DNA from: Athripsodes cinereus
Lineage: Eukaryota > Arthropoda > Insecta > Trichoptera > Leptoceridae
Length of the DNA: 64,000 nucleotides
Reading direction: 5' to 3'
NCBI GenBank assembly: GCA_947579605.1
Contig: OX388307.1
Coordinates: forward strand, 9,959,237 to 10,023,236
The notes under the pieces were generated by a model that saw nothing but the letters and a program-made list of their open reading frames with translations, did not search any database and had not been told where the DNA came from. The translations under genes and the position numbers were made by a program. Shown in pieces: positions 44,847 to 57,260 of this stretch; position 1 is the first letter of the stretch; each line of letters opens with the position of its first letter.

Positions 44847-45096
44847 CATGGGTGTCTAAACTTTGACCATACGAGGGCCACATTGCAAAAAAAAATATAT
44901 GCTGGGCCGCACATAAATATTTTTTTAACAAATGGAAATAAAATTAACTATACACCTATATGTAGTTCTATTAAAATAAAATAACTTCTTTTTATTATAT
45001 TTATTTTATTTGAATTAGATATATACCTATGCATAATTTTTTTTAGTAGAAATAAGCAAATTTAAAAATTTTCATAATTTGCGTTTGGGCCGCATG
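44847..45096. mobile_element. hAT MITE, 250 bp
   Basis: The left end CATGGGTGTCTAAACTTTG and right end (reverse complement) CATGCGGCCCAAACGC resemble hAT ends of the CAGGGGTGTCCAAACTTT type, and a GGGCCGCA word recurs inside. An exact 8-bp duplication CTATATGC flanks it (44839-44846 and 45097-45104); the match extends 2 bp further (TGCTATATGC). No coding capacity. Confidence 0.85.
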
Positions 45097-45104
45097 CTAT
45101 ATGC

Positions 45105-46964
45105 ATTGTCCATGGGTCATTTGAAGGAAATTATATAACCTGACTCATACAGTGGGAATATACAAATTACATTTAGTATTTTCACTCTTCAGTCGTTTAT
45201 AGCGGTCGTGATCTTCGGATAGCTCCTCATGAACAACCCTGCCCTCTTCTATTCGCAGCCAGGTGCTCAGCATCACAAATTGACGGAATCACAGTTTTTT
45301 TGGTTTTGATACAAGAACGGCTAAATTCATCATACAAGAAGTAATGATGAAAAAAAGGCCGAACTAAACCGAAAAAAGTATAACATTCTATACCTATTGA
45401 ATGCAACTAGCATTTTATAACATACAGTTATTCTACTGACCACTCAATTGGGATAAACCATGACTTTAACAGTTATTTACAATGTAGGTACTAGGCACGT
45501 ATGCACTGAAGTAAAATAGATAAACAGCATGATGTAATACAAAACAGGTTGCCAAGATAAGACAGGTTGGGTGGCATACCTCATCGCTGAATTTAAACGG
45601 TAGCAACACAAAGGTATTATAGCATAGATGTAAAAAATCTGTACCGAGTTTGGATTTTCTTCTCCATTCCTCCTTATTTTCTACTAGTCTCTTTAATTCT
45701 ACGTATGTGCCACAGTTCGTGTCCTTCCTTACATGATCCATATCGATATCTCTTGGTCGACCTCTACCATTTTTGAACTACACAATAGCACATAAATAAA
45801 ATGAAATAAACAAGGCTTTATTGGTAATTGGAGGAGAGTCGTTAAACATCCAGATACCCTAGGCTTCAGCAGTATACTTTTTAAATATGAATATAGGTTT
45901 TCCATAAACACAAAAACATCTATCTGATAACATCCTCACAGAAAGGTGGAATAGATCAGCAATGGTGTTGAAACACTTGAAAACCGGTATGTACCAAAAG
46001 TCCGTCACTGATAATAGGTAATTATGAATAACAAGAAGATTAGTAACCAGACGTTTAACGACATTCACTATTTTTTGTTGGTAAAAAAGATTTGTAAAAA
46101 AATGGAGCTTAATAGAGTGATGAAATTCAGACAAATTGTAAATTATAGTAAATTACACAAATAATATTGATATTGACATAAACGAGCGACGAACGGCGTA
46201 ACAATTATGTAGGGTAAGTAAGAGATAGAGGGGGGGTGTATGATTTGGGGACGGGGAGGTTTGTATTGTGTGGTCACCACGTGACTCAGGGAGAATGAAA
46301 CGTGGACCTTATGTAACAACAATAAAACTCTGTTACTACTTACTGTATCGCAGACAGGTACCAATATTATAAACATTATACAATATATTTTCACACTAGT
46401 TCGACTGTCTAGTTGATACTAGTAACCTGATAATCTAATATCCGACATCAAGTGGAGTTTAAAGTGATGCCAAGTTCAAATCTTACTGCGGACCAACGAG
46501 AACTTCACAACACATTAGGGTTTGTTTCCACCCTTTTCAACCCACGGAAAACTACCCTACATTCAACGAGGAATGTGGCGTGTACCCATTTTGACTTTAT
46601 TATTATCATGACACATAAAATTTCTTTTACAGTCTGGATGAGACGACTTTAGATAGAGTATAATATAGTAGATGGGTATTTTTTATTCCTCTACGGTGCT
46701 TTTATAAAACATTTCAAAATAACCAGCGCAGGTTACACAGATAATTTGTTGAGTAATAATATATCACTTTGACCCACATGGATATTTTCAATTTTCAACA
46801 ATTAAGGGTCGTGTGTGTTACTTTTACCCACGTCTTTCATTGGAATGATTTTTTTTTCTTCGTCTCGTCTAGTAATCGTTTAGGCAAATACTGATAACCC
46901 ACTAATTTATGTTTCTCCCATGGAGGAGAAACATTCTACTTAATTTACATAGGCTGGGATTTTT
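45105..46964. other. Spacer with one short repeat fragment
   Basis: GGTTGGGTGGCATACCTCAT then CGCTGAATTTAA at 45567-45598 is a fragment of the TAG-tailed repeat (minus). Several minus frames of 60-91 residues (45466-46394) are not recognised. No gene is supported. Confidence 0.45.
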
Positions 46965-47300
46965 CTCGCACAGTGGCGCATCCGGCACAACAACGAGCTG
47001 TATGATTTGTATCAGGCCCCTAGCATCTCAACCCATATGAGACTTCTCAGACTGAGATGGGCTGGGGATGCACAGAGAATGCCGAACACACGCGTCCCTA
47101 AAAGAGTTATGACTGGAAACCCAGGCGGTAGAAGTGGGAAGACCCAGACTGAGATGGGAAGACGAAGTGAAAAAGGATGCGGCGCAGCTTCTCCAGCTGG
47201 GAAATTGGAAGTCGGCCGCTGAGGACAGGGGGGGCTGGAGGCATATGTTGCGGGAGGCCAAGGCTCGATATGCGCTGTAGCGCCATCGGAGAGAGAGAGA
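46965..47300 (+). pseudogene. LINE reverse transcriptase C-terminal fragment
   Basis: Translation gives RLRWAGDAQRMPNTRVPKRV and, after a one-base shift near 47150, RLRWEDEVKKDAAQLLQLG, NWKSAAEDRGGWRHMLREAK and ARYAL with a stop. This order (RWxGHVxRM ... GRPRxRWxDxVxxDxxxL ... W...AxDRxxWRxxxxxA) is the C-terminal end of a LINE ORF2. The element is 5'-truncated, frameshifted, and closes with a (GA)n tract. It is more GC-rich than its surroundings. Confidence 0.85.
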
Positions 47301-47614
47301 GAGGGATTTTTCTCGCAAATAATAATTATGTTTAAAAAAATGTAAGAAGTTAGTTCACTAGATTTCTTTCGACAACCCTAACTATTTAACGTAAGATCTG
47401 ATATTGTGAAATTGATACGTAATATTAATTGTATATATTAATTTGATTAGTAATCAAAATCGGGTACACCTATTAGATACTGTAGTTTATCGAGATAGTG
47501 TAGGTATATTCACATATTATTCAAAGCTCCAGTATCATTGTCACGTGAATACTGCGCTGGGGAGATGCTAAGTTATTAGAAATATATCGAATTGTTAGAC
47601 ATTGATGTTATTCC

Positions 47615-47760
47615 GGGTTTACCGCGTCTCGTTGATCTCACTCTTTCGTTATGACGATTCGACTCTAATGGAATCATTATCAAAAGTATGCGCTTATACA
47701 TTAGCATACTTTTGATAATTCCCATTAGAAGGAGGGAGACCAACGAGACGTTGTAAACCT
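47615..47760. repeat. Imperfect fold-back element, 146 bp
   Basis: The left half contains GGGTTTACCGCGTCTCGTTG and AATGGAATCATTATCAAAAG-TATGC. The right half contains the imperfect reverse complement (GCATACTTTTGATAATTCCC then CAACGAGACGTTGTAAACCT). Arms differ by small indels, unlike the perfect palindromes elsewhere. It is probably a MITE; the superfamily is unknown. Confidence 0.7.
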
Positions 47761-48957
47761 AGAAGATCATCCACATATTATATAAATATAAACCGCGAAA
47801 GCATACGACAACTAATATCGAATAAGGTGATATCTAAAAAAATGTGAAAATTCTTTGATTGACACCCTTTATAAGTCTCTCTGACGTAGAAAGTTGAGTA
47901 CAACAATGTAAAATAAAAAAAGTTGGCATAATGTTTTCTGTTGGGAGGTCGGGCTGGGTGGATGGAGGAAGACCTGTAACGAGGATTTTCTGAGAAATGT
48001 TAATTAAAATATCAAAAGAAATTTATACAACTAAAAACTTTGATAGAATTTAATTGCTAAACGTTACTAATTACTTTATATTGTTGTTGGGACAAACATA
48101 CCCCTACCTACTCTACACCCTAACACGCAATCGCTTAATTGTGAGGGAAATACGAGCTGTGACCTAAAACACTCCGTAAATCCTTCAAATAATGTCCTTT
48201 TAGTGTCACACGGTGTTGTAAACTACAAAGACATTCCTTGACCCCCCCAGCCTTTTCAATATCGCCCAGGTAAAGTGCACCTTCTCATATACAAATATGT
48301 AGAAAGACTTCATCATTGTCATTTTATTACGCAGTTTCTGTTCTTATACAATACACAAAGAAAGAATCGATATCCAAACAACGCTGTCAAGTCATGACGC
48401 ATTAATTATTTCTATCGCATTTATATATTTCCTAATTTTATAACATTCACAAAATCACAATAGTAAACTTCAGAACAGCATTTTTTTATCAATTTCTGTA
48501 TTAAATTTGTTAAAGATCACACTATTTTGTGAAGGGAAGGAATTTCGTGAAGGCAATCGACTATGGTCATAATAAATAATTGCTATGAAATTGAAGACAG
48601 ATATTTTTTTCCAAAGAACGTACCTACAACCTACAACAGACCCTGAAAATGTATTTTTACTAACATCGCACTATCAATACCTTTCTTGTGGGCGAGACAG
48701 CCAGCAGACTCGCTTACATCGACGAATAATTCCGCGAAATTTCTCTGAAGTGAATAATAATATTATAAAGATCGAAATTAATATATTATCTGGATTTTAG
48801 AAAATCTAATTTTACTTCACAGCGCTATGAAATGATAAAGCATTGTGTTTGTGTATAGTTACGACGTAAAGAAACGTTTTCTTCATAACAGCTACAATAC
48901 ATCTTATTTATATGCTTAAAGTTTCACATAAGAAAACACAATATCACACGTAGATAG
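47761..48957. other. Spacer, no gene seen
   Basis: AT-rich sequence with no supported feature. Confidence 0.5.
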
Positions 48958-49382
48958 GATAAATTCGTCGCTAGAATGCAGAACTATCCTAAGTCTAATT
49001 TTAAATAAAATTAAATTTTCCACCAAAAGTCATTTATGACATGCTTGTTCACGGTATGCAGAAGTAACCCATGTACAAACCATAGATTAATAATGAAAAA
49101 ACATTAAAACAGAAGTAACTATGTAATAAGGTATGTATTTTATTAACATGCAGAAGAATCCTATGTCTTATTTTGTGACATAGGATAGTTCTTCATTATG
49201 GAATTCATAGACTCACTTGCAAATTGGCTACACTTACAATATTGGTAGTTGTCAAAAAACTATCAAAATTTGCATTGTCTATCGTCGCTGTTCCGCGCGG
49301 TGCTTTATTTCAATTGACTCTCCTCAACATGTAGTTCATAATATGGACATAGGATAGTTCTGCATTCACGCGACGAATTATC
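48958..49382. mobile_element. MITE with about 37-bp terminal inverted repeats
   Basis: The left end GATAAATTCGTCGCTAGAAT then GCAGAACTATCCTAAGTC matches the reverse complement of the right end (GATAATTCGTCGCGTGAATG then CAGAACTATCCTATGTCC). An internal CCTATGTC...GACATAGGATAG repeat also folds. I could not settle the target duplication, so the superfamily is open. There is no coding capacity. Confidence 0.75.
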
Positions 49383-50261
49383 GATATGAAAAATCATTTA
49401 TTGAATTTTCTTAACCACGTGTCAACATCTTACATACCTATCTACCTACCTACCTAAGCATACCTACCAACGATTAAAATATTATGTACCTACACTAAAA
49501 AGTTTGTTTAGAACTTCAATTGTATGTCGTTTGAAAAGACATATCGATTTTCGGGATATGCAGGCAGAGTAACATTTATAATAATATAATTATGTATAAA
49601 TGTCACAGGTGAGCATAATGAAACTGCAGACAAAATGTCTATATTGCAATAAAATAAAAGTAATAGTTAGTAGGTAACTTTACATTATGCCATGGGATGT
49701 GTAGCGCCTGCGACTCCCACTTGGATATGATGCACCCCCGGATAGGTCAAAGTTCGCATCCAGTTGTCGGTCGGGAGCTGCGCTTGGTGGGAAAGGAAGG
49801 GAGGTAGACAGGAGACAGGGTGTAGCCGATTCATATATCCGTGGGTGAGAGTAGGTACCTATGTACATATAACCTGATTCAGAACATCAATACCACCTCA
49901 CCTCACATATTATGCCCTACTACTCTACACATGTGTACCGAGACGCAGAAACGTGTGATACCTACTATAACACTCTACCTACATAATACCTACATTACTA
50001 ATAGGTAACTAGCTATAAACTTCTTTCGATAAACTTTTAAATATATCTCCCACAAGAGAAATAAGAAAACGTATCTTACAGAATATTGAAAAAAAAAACA
50101 CTTTCTTACGTATCTTCCATTTTTCTATACGTGGTTTTTAAATTGAAACGACATAAATAGGAGAATCATAGTATAGATAGTTTTTCCATAGAAAAGAACA
50201 AAAACCTATATTATTTCACATCTTAAGTATACGTGGGGATAAAAACATACAAACCTGTCAT
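49383..50261. other. Spacer, no gene seen
   Basis: GTACCTAC-type words are dense (49430-49500, 49850-50010). A GC-richer patch at 49690-49850 has a 62-residue minus frame that is not recognised. Confidence 0.45.
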
Positions 50262-50476
50262 TCAAATTAAGTTTTGAACTACTATAGATGACTCGCACAC
50301 ATTGAATTGCTCAGAAAAATGGACATTAATATTTTTGCCCAGACTGAGGATCGAACCCACGACCCCTCGCTTGCAAGGCGAGTGTGTTAACCACTAGTCC
50401 AACCTAATGAATTAGGTTACATACTAGTTAGGTATATTATATATACCGTGTGTACGTGGTGATACATCAATGTGAA
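50262..50476 (-). repeat. tRNA-Ala-like repeat, copy 2 (single-armed)
   Basis: On the minus strand this has the same body, tRNA-like core (50336-50402, anticodon TGC, B box GGTTCGATCC) and downstream arm as 15453-15820, but only one arm, so it does not fold back. It differs from both arms of the other copy at shared positions (CTATAG for CTCTAG, GTGCGAG for GTACGAG). It gives the ancestral layout of the family. Confidence 0.8.
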
Positions 50477-51534
50477 CTTCCTTAAGGATAGCATGATACA
50501 GAGTCTCGATGCTTACGAATCGACACAGGCTGGTTAAGAGTACTCTTTAAACCCGGGTAACATTCCCAATTCCTCTATATCATGCTTGTCACAATATGTA
50601 TCAGATTTTTTGAAAGTTGTATATATACTATATTTTTCAAATACTTCACATGTAACATGGTTTCCTATACTATGTCCCTCTATCGAAGTTCTGTTTAAAC
50701 ACACAATATTTGAAGCCTCCATCTTTATACTCAACATTGTTCATTTAAGACAATATGCCGCGAATAGATGGCGCTTTAAGCGTATTATGCCAATTATTTT
50801 AGTCAAATATTGTTGTCTATACTATAACCAGTTAAATCAAACCTGTCATATTTGTTTATAACAATAATGTTCAGAATACTTCACCACCTTAACATAACAC
50901 TTATACCACCGTACAGTAAAATCTGATGTGGGGTGGTATGATAACTTAAAAAGAGATTATAAGTAGGTAGGTACCTACAGTTAAGTTGTGTAACTAGAAA
51001 CTGAATAATATGAAATATGCACTTAAATAATGCAATTTGAACATATTGGTTGTTTTATTGGTGTTGAATGTGGTTGATATATAATTTATTGTATTAATGT
51101 TTGGTATATGATGGTACGTGTTTTCGAATGGAATATGTTTTCCGTTTTCTTTTAATTATTTATTTTGTTTAAAAAAAATTCGGCATTAACTATAAAGGTT
51201 ACAATATCACGACCATTTGATATAGTTTTAGAAACTACATAATTACGTAGTTTATAAAACAATATAAAAAAAATGTATTATATTCATTTTTATCAATAAA
51301 TAGTGAATCTGATAAACCCTGAAAGTATGAGCTCTGCGGGTACAAAAAAATGTGTATGTATTTAAATTATAAAAATGTTTATTTATTTAGAATGTTAAAT
51401 AATTTCTAGAATAGATTATTTGAATTTGAAAATATTCAAAAAAATATACCTATACAATCTTATTATCATATTGATTTTTAATTTTATAACGAGAATGAAG
51501 GCAGAATATATTATACAGAAAATTATTGTTTATT
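50477..51534. other. Spacer, no gene seen
   Basis: Short frames on both strands at 50534-50861 overlap each other and are not recognised. Nothing else is supported. Confidence 0.45.
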
Positions 51535-51792
51535 CCGTGGAGCACCCGGTAAAGAATTGGTCTCCCACTCTTCTGCGTAAGTTTTCGAGTGTCCTGTAAA
51601 AGGCAGGTGTTTGAAAAAAATAAGACATTTTGCATCTTTAATTCAGTGATGAGGTTTGCCACCCATCCTGAATGTCTTGATTTTATATTGGCACGAAGAG
51701 GACAGTTTGCATGTTTCTTACATGCAGCTGATCTGCTGGCTACCCCACTTGTGGGATATGCCGTGATGGTATAGTAGTAGTAGTAGTAGTAA
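51535..51792 (+). repeat. TAG-tailed short interspersed repeat, reference copy
   Basis: This about 258-bp unit starts at CCGTGGAGCACCCGGTAAAG and ends with (TAG)n. A GTTTTCGAGTGTCC block is a degenerate match to a pol III B box. At least five other copies of varied length and orientation lie in the window (1533, 1780, 5782, 56473, 61606). Copies differ in 5' extent and end in the same simple tail, which favours retroposition. Confidence 0.8.
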
Positions 51793-53484
51793 ATTATTGT
51801 TTGTACAGAAAACATAAATTGAAACTCAAGAGTAGCGAGTAGGTAAGTAAAGAAGCAGCAAAGATTGGCGAAGTGAAATCATTACTACTTTCATTCCTAT
51901 TAAAATACAGTCTAGGTATAGGTACACACGTTACAGAAAGTGTGAAAAGATAGATAACCACTTACATAATAATTATTGGATATAATACCCCAATTGTGAC
52001 GTAATGAGCTGAACAGGCTGCCTGTCAGAAACTTTTAGAGGTTACATACACGACGTATTTACCGTCATCGACAGAAACATAATAATTATTATCCATATTA
52101 AATTACAAATCTAATATATTAAGCTAAATAAACTTCTACAATATCAAAGCTAGCCCATTACCCATATCAAAGTAAGTGCAGAAGGGATAATATCCGTACC
52201 AGATCACCAGATGAGCGATCAACTAAACCCTTTTCTTCAATTATTTATGAATATCAATTTGTATTATGAAACACAAATGAAACAATTTCAGTTATAACCA
52301 TTGACCTATAATATTCCCAGAAATCATGTTCCAATTGAGAATGAGATGATATATGAAATAGCGTAGTGCTAATTTTGAGATTGAGATGAGATATGAAATT
52401 AAATGAAACCACAAAAATATGTCAATAAATTAATTCGATTCGATAAAAATTCACAAACCTCCTCAGACAGCACCTGGTATTAGATGAGACTTATGAATTT
52501 TCTCTTCAGTTCATTTATGTTCCAAAATTAATATTACATATTAATAATATTATGTTTTACTCCACAACATTAAGATGTTAACGGTCTCTTTCCTACTTAC
52601 ACTTAAATATTTCACATCTTATATTTCTGACAAAATCATAAATGCCTCCTACAGTGAAAAAAATGTATCGTTAAACCTTGCTACACCAATGTGATTGGCC
52701 CCAAATTCTTTTTGGTTACATTACCATTTTTTCTGCATTTCTAGTCTATACAATATAGGTCGATGGTTATAATGACGTAATATTAGATACATCTTGAATA
52801 CTCCGTAGACCATTATCAATTTATTGATTAAGTGGTAAAACACGTGTGATGAACCATTCAACTAGGAGAAAAGTGTATGCAAGTGTATGCTGTGTATAGC
52901 GTACGATATTATGGCTTGGATTACAAGGGAAGCTGATTGAAGATATATTATTTTGTAAACTATTTCTTCTTGTGCAAATATATTGAATAAGTGTGCTGGA
53001 TCGAATTTTAAGAGGCGACAGTCGTTTATTTTTCAATAAATATATAAAATAACTCCATTATACAATTCTCCCAAATTCGCTAAATTCAACAAAAGGACAC
53101 AAATTAATACAGCCATACTAGAATCTTAAATACTCAACACAAATAAAAACAAATACATAAACATAGTACCTACTTTATTTTTAAAATTAACTGGAATTAA
53201 TTTTAACGTAGTTGCTCTTAAAGTAATTCGATCATCAAAACTTTAAAGCAGATTAGTTAAAAGAAACTCTTAGTAAAATCATTATCTACCTACATACAGA
53301 GTTCTGTACAAAATGTTGATAAGATACTACAGTATTAAGGTAGGATACTATTAATCTATCTACGTAGGTGTTCAAAAAGAAAATAAAATATTTTGTCTTA
53401 AGATACTTATTAATCAATTAGTGTAAGTGGTATACTTATGTACATTGAGAAATGATTTGTAATTATTATAGTTAAATTTTAACG
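51793..53484. other. Spacer, no gene seen
   Basis: AT-rich sequence with no supported feature; a GAGATGAGATATGAAAT duplication lies at 52339-52400. Confidence 0.45.
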
Positions 53485-53525
53485 TTTTCTCATATCAATT
53501 TTAAGTTAAAATTGATATGAGAAAA
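53485..53525. repeat. 20-bp perfect palindrome with 1-nt centre
   Basis: TTTTCTCATATCAATTTTAA (53485-53504) and its exact reverse complement (53506-53525) flank a single G. No target duplication is visible. Confidence 0.85.
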
Positions 53526-53958
53526 TTAAATTACTCATTACGATTATAGAAGGAAAAATTAAATTACAAGGAAGTATTGTAAGGTATTCCTGATCACTCA
53601 TAAATGAGTTAATCGCCTCTGAAAATAGAATAAAGTTCTCTGTGCCTACCCCACTAAGGATACGGCGTTGGGAAACAGATTGCATGGTTTCACAATATAC
53701 CAAAATAAATCGGCATAGGGAGTATTGTGGAGCTTTTTATTAGCGTTACAGAATAATGTTTATTAAAATCAACACCTCATTTATCTATAACCCGGCATAT
53801 TGTTGAACTTCATCTTTGGGAGCACTAGGGAAATCATTTTCAGAAAGGGATATTAAATTTATGAGTTTTATCGTTTATAATTATAGTTTGGAAGGCATTG
53901 GAAGCCCCTAAATATCTGGTCCTACAGGAGAATTGTTTAGGGGCAGTAGCAACACAGT

Positions 53959-54100
53959 TTTTTATTTATTTATTTATTGTATAAATGAATCAATGAACAG
54001 CATTACAGTAAAAACATTTTCGCTGTCATTGTACGTACACATCAAACAAAATATAAAAGAAAAATACACACATAGAAAATCTATGACACAATAATAAACA
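53959..54100 (-). repeat. LINE 3' tail fragment
   Basis: On the minus strand GACAGCGAAAATGTTTTTAC then GTAATGCTGTTCATTG leads to an (AAAT)n tail at 53959-53977. It is probably a LINE 3' UTR; no coding sequence. Confidence 0.45.
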
Positions 54101-55394
54101 AGAAAAATGAACACCTATTGACCGCGTCGAACCGCATGAATTTTTATGTGTAAATTTTTTTCACGATTTGGTATACGAATCTAAGTAAATCCTTAACTTT
54201 TTGACATTTCTAACCGTCCCATTCCTCCCCCTCTATTGCCAAACATATTTTTTTAACTTAGCGTTGGGTGCAATTTTTGGTAAGTCAGACTTCAAGCTCA
54301 ATTTACCATACTATAAGACTACTTGTGTCTACTTTCCTATTACTATCGAGATCCTAAGAAAAGGGGGAGGGTTCAATTGAACTGCCTCGGGTATACCCAT
54401 GGTTAACCTTATGACGCGAAGCAGGATCAAATATTATTACCTACTTACGTACAATGTGATATAGAACAGAAAACAGAAACATCGGCAGTCGACCTGATAT
54501 TACAAATCCACACATAAATATTTGAGTCCGTTCGTATGTATGTATGTACGTATGTCCTTAATGGACTCGGAAATTAGGAAAGACCGAAGTAAAATAATAT
54601 ACTCTATACGAGGTCTCATCTTCTGGGCAGGTTTAAGGCTAAAAACATTTAAAATATCTTACATATTGATAAAGATATTTTAATTTTTATGCGACTATGT
54701 CACAAAATTAGCAACAAAATGTATGAAGAATATATGCAAGGTTTAGTAAAGAGCAATATTCACAGTCAAACATTTTTCATTGTATTGAATTAATTTCAAA
54801 ATGGATGTAACAATAAACACAACAATTCTGAAACTAAATAATTAGGGTTTATTTTCGTAATAAAATATTGTGTTTGCTAATGAGAAAAGCTCTTGAATTA
54901 CGTGAATAAAAATTGCATATTTTTGACATATTGGGCTATTTTCATAATGGAAGACATTATGAAACCATAGAAAACTATAGGTACTGTAGAATAATAATAG
55001 TTTTACCTATAAAATCCATAAATAATGTTAAATGATTTTTCAATGAGTGGGAACCTATTTATTTTCACCTAATATTTTTTACATGCATTATGAAATATTT
55101 GATAGTTAAATATTCTTGAATATTGAAGTATGCAGATAATCCATTTTTTAAGGATTTTTTGGAAATATAGAGTACATAGGTGACAATTTATTCTTGACTT
55201 TTTTTAATTTCATAGCAAATCTCTCAAATACCCATTTATGTACTGCAAACCAAAAATAAAAATTCGAATGTGGACAATTATATTTTAACATTAATGTGCC
55301 TACAATTTTTTTCGCGAAATGGGATATTTACCCTTTTTTTCTTATAGAAATTTGGGATGACAATCTTCGAGTTTTTACATTAAAATGAAGTTTT
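54101..55394. other. Spacer, no gene seen
   Basis: No supported gene. Short (GTAT)n at 54535-54553. Confidence 0.45.
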
Positions 55395-55990
55395 TAGTAG
55401 TTTTTGCACGTAGGTACCCGCCTATTTTTCTAAATAAAATATGAGCGTTCGGGGTGTCGAGCTCACATATTTTTCATTTGGAAGAGGTTTTTAGCACTTT
55501 TTCCATGTAGGTACCTACCAATATGTGGGATTTCTTAACTTCAAGCTTTTTCATCGCGACGAGGTTTTTAGTACTTTTTTCCATGTAGGTACCTACTTAT
55601 TATTTTTTTACATAAATGTGGGCATGTGAGGTGTCAAACTTCAAGATTTTTCATTGGGAAGAGGTTTTTTGCACTTTTTTCGATGTAGGTACCTACCTAT
55701 TTTTTACCTAAATATGGGCATGTGAGGTATCAAACTTCATGATTTTTCATTGGGAAGAGGTTTTTAGCACTTTTTTCGATGTAGGTACCTACCTATTTTT
55801 TTTACCTAAATATGGGCATGTGAGGTATCAAACTTCAAGATTTTTCATTAAGAAGAGATTTGCAATGCTTTTTATGATGTAGGTACCTACCTATTTATTG
55901 TTGCTTAAATATGGGCATGTAGGGAGTCAAAAATTAAGTTTCTCATTGGGAAGAGCTTTATACTTCTTTTATCCACGTGCTTCATTTTTT
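55395..55990. repeat. Degenerate tandem array, unit about 96-100 bp, about six units
   Basis: Each unit has GAGGTTTTTAGCACTTTTTT, then CGATGTAGGTACCTACC with a perfect 12-bp palindrome GTAGGTACCTAC, then TAAATATGGGCATGTGAGGT and CAAACTTCAAGATTTTTCAT. The centre units are most alike and the outer ones decay. Isolated units occur at 20370-20510 and degenerate ones at 7980-8120. A downstream AACCCGAGCGATGCCGGGTT hairpin at 56046-56065 could mark the end of a larger element. Confidence 0.85.
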
Positions 55991-56472
55991 TTCAATAAGA
56001 TTTTGTTGTTTTAACCCATGTATTTGCAAGGTTTTCTATTTAATTAAACCCGAGCGATGCCGGGTTACATACGCTTGTTAATAATAATACATACTTAATC
56101 ATAATAATTATGTATTATAATGTGTGCCTTCGCGGAATACCTTATCAACGAGTGCCTAACTGCCTACTGAATACATGTAATAGTATCTCACAATATTGTG
56201 TCAAGGTCCGCGGTGAACTGTTGTTCTAGTTATTGTAACTTAGAATTTCAAATTAAAAAAGTACTTAATGCTATACTGTATTACGTATTATAATATTCAG
56301 GTAAAGTTGAAAGATTTCAATATTAAAGCGCACTGCAAAGATCCGATATTTAGTTGTTCGTTTTTAGGGTGACCCCTATTTTGAAGCTCATCTTAACTCC
56401 ATCTAGTCCCGTTGAGTTCCAGGCAAGACAAGGGAAATAATAATACTTAGAGGTACCTACTTAGTTGCTCTT
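55991..56472. other. Spacer with a short GC-rich hairpin
   Basis: CCCGAGCGATGCCGGG at 56048-56063 is a short hairpin like those near the 3' ends of some Helitron-like elements, but the rest of the signature (5' TC, CTRR end) is not seen. No gene. Confidence 0.4.
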
Positions 56473-56690
56473 TGTCTCCCACTCTTTTCTGTAATTTTTT
56501 GAGTGTCCTGTAAATTGTGACGGTTCGTAATACATCCCCATTATGACATTAACATTTTCAATTAAGCGATAAGGCCGTATGCCACTTATCATTAACGTTT
56601 TACCTTTCGACACGGAGAGGTCGACTTGTATACTCATTGCATGCAGTTATCACGCTAGCTACCCCATTTGTAAATTTCATGATAGTAAAT
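56473..56690 (+). repeat. TAG-tailed repeat, degenerate copy
   Basis: GTCTCCCACTCTTTTCTGTA and GAGTGTCCTGTAAA at 56475-56516 match the 5' part, and CATGCAGTTATCACGCTAGC then TACCCCATTTGTAAAT at 56638-56675 match the 3' part. The middle is diverged. Confidence 0.55.
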
Positions 56691-56821
56691 TGCATGCACT
56701 CAAGTCGATTGTTTTTCATACGTGATAAACTTCATGAATTTACCACACCTTTTACACTACACGTAAGGGACATGTAAAGCGACCCTGAGCAACACCTACC
56801 TATCTAACCATACGAAAATTA

Positions 56822-56925
56822 ATTAAATAAATAAAACTTTATTGGTAGATATCCAAATATGTAGAATACAACTAAATTTCTACAGAGATACCAAAAGGCG
56901 AGCTCATCGCCTGGAAAAAAACTAA
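56822..56925 (-). repeat. LINE 3' end
   Basis: On the minus strand CCAGGCGATGAGCTCGCCTT starts a 3' UTR that ends ACCAATAAAGTTTTATTTATT. It shares the hairpin motif with 7139-7297 and 8146-8235. Confidence 0.6.
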
Positions 56926-57260
56926 ATTAAATAAATAAAAATAAATACATATCAATAAAATATACAAGATAATATAATTATAAGATACCTTAAATATAAA
57001 AATAAAGCACACATATAACAAGAATAGGAAGGAAAAGGTAAAAGAGGAAACCGAGAGAGAAAATTGATAGGCGATTGTTGATTAGTATCGTTTGACATCT
57101 GTTGACAAGTCGATCGACTGATTTTGCATTGCATATGTAAATATTTTTTTTATAAACTGATGCAAATGTTTTTGTTTCTAAAAATAAATTAATTTATAAA
57201 ATAATCAAATATCCTCGTATCCTATAACAAGGTATCTTTTGGATGTTTTAAGACTTTTAA
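56926..57260. other. Spacer, no gene seen
   Basis: AT-rich sequence between two repeats, nothing recognised. Confidence 0.5.

Noticed and set aside
56046..56065. Helitron 3' end
   Set aside because: Only a short GC hairpin is present; the CTRR terminus and a matching 5' end could not be found.
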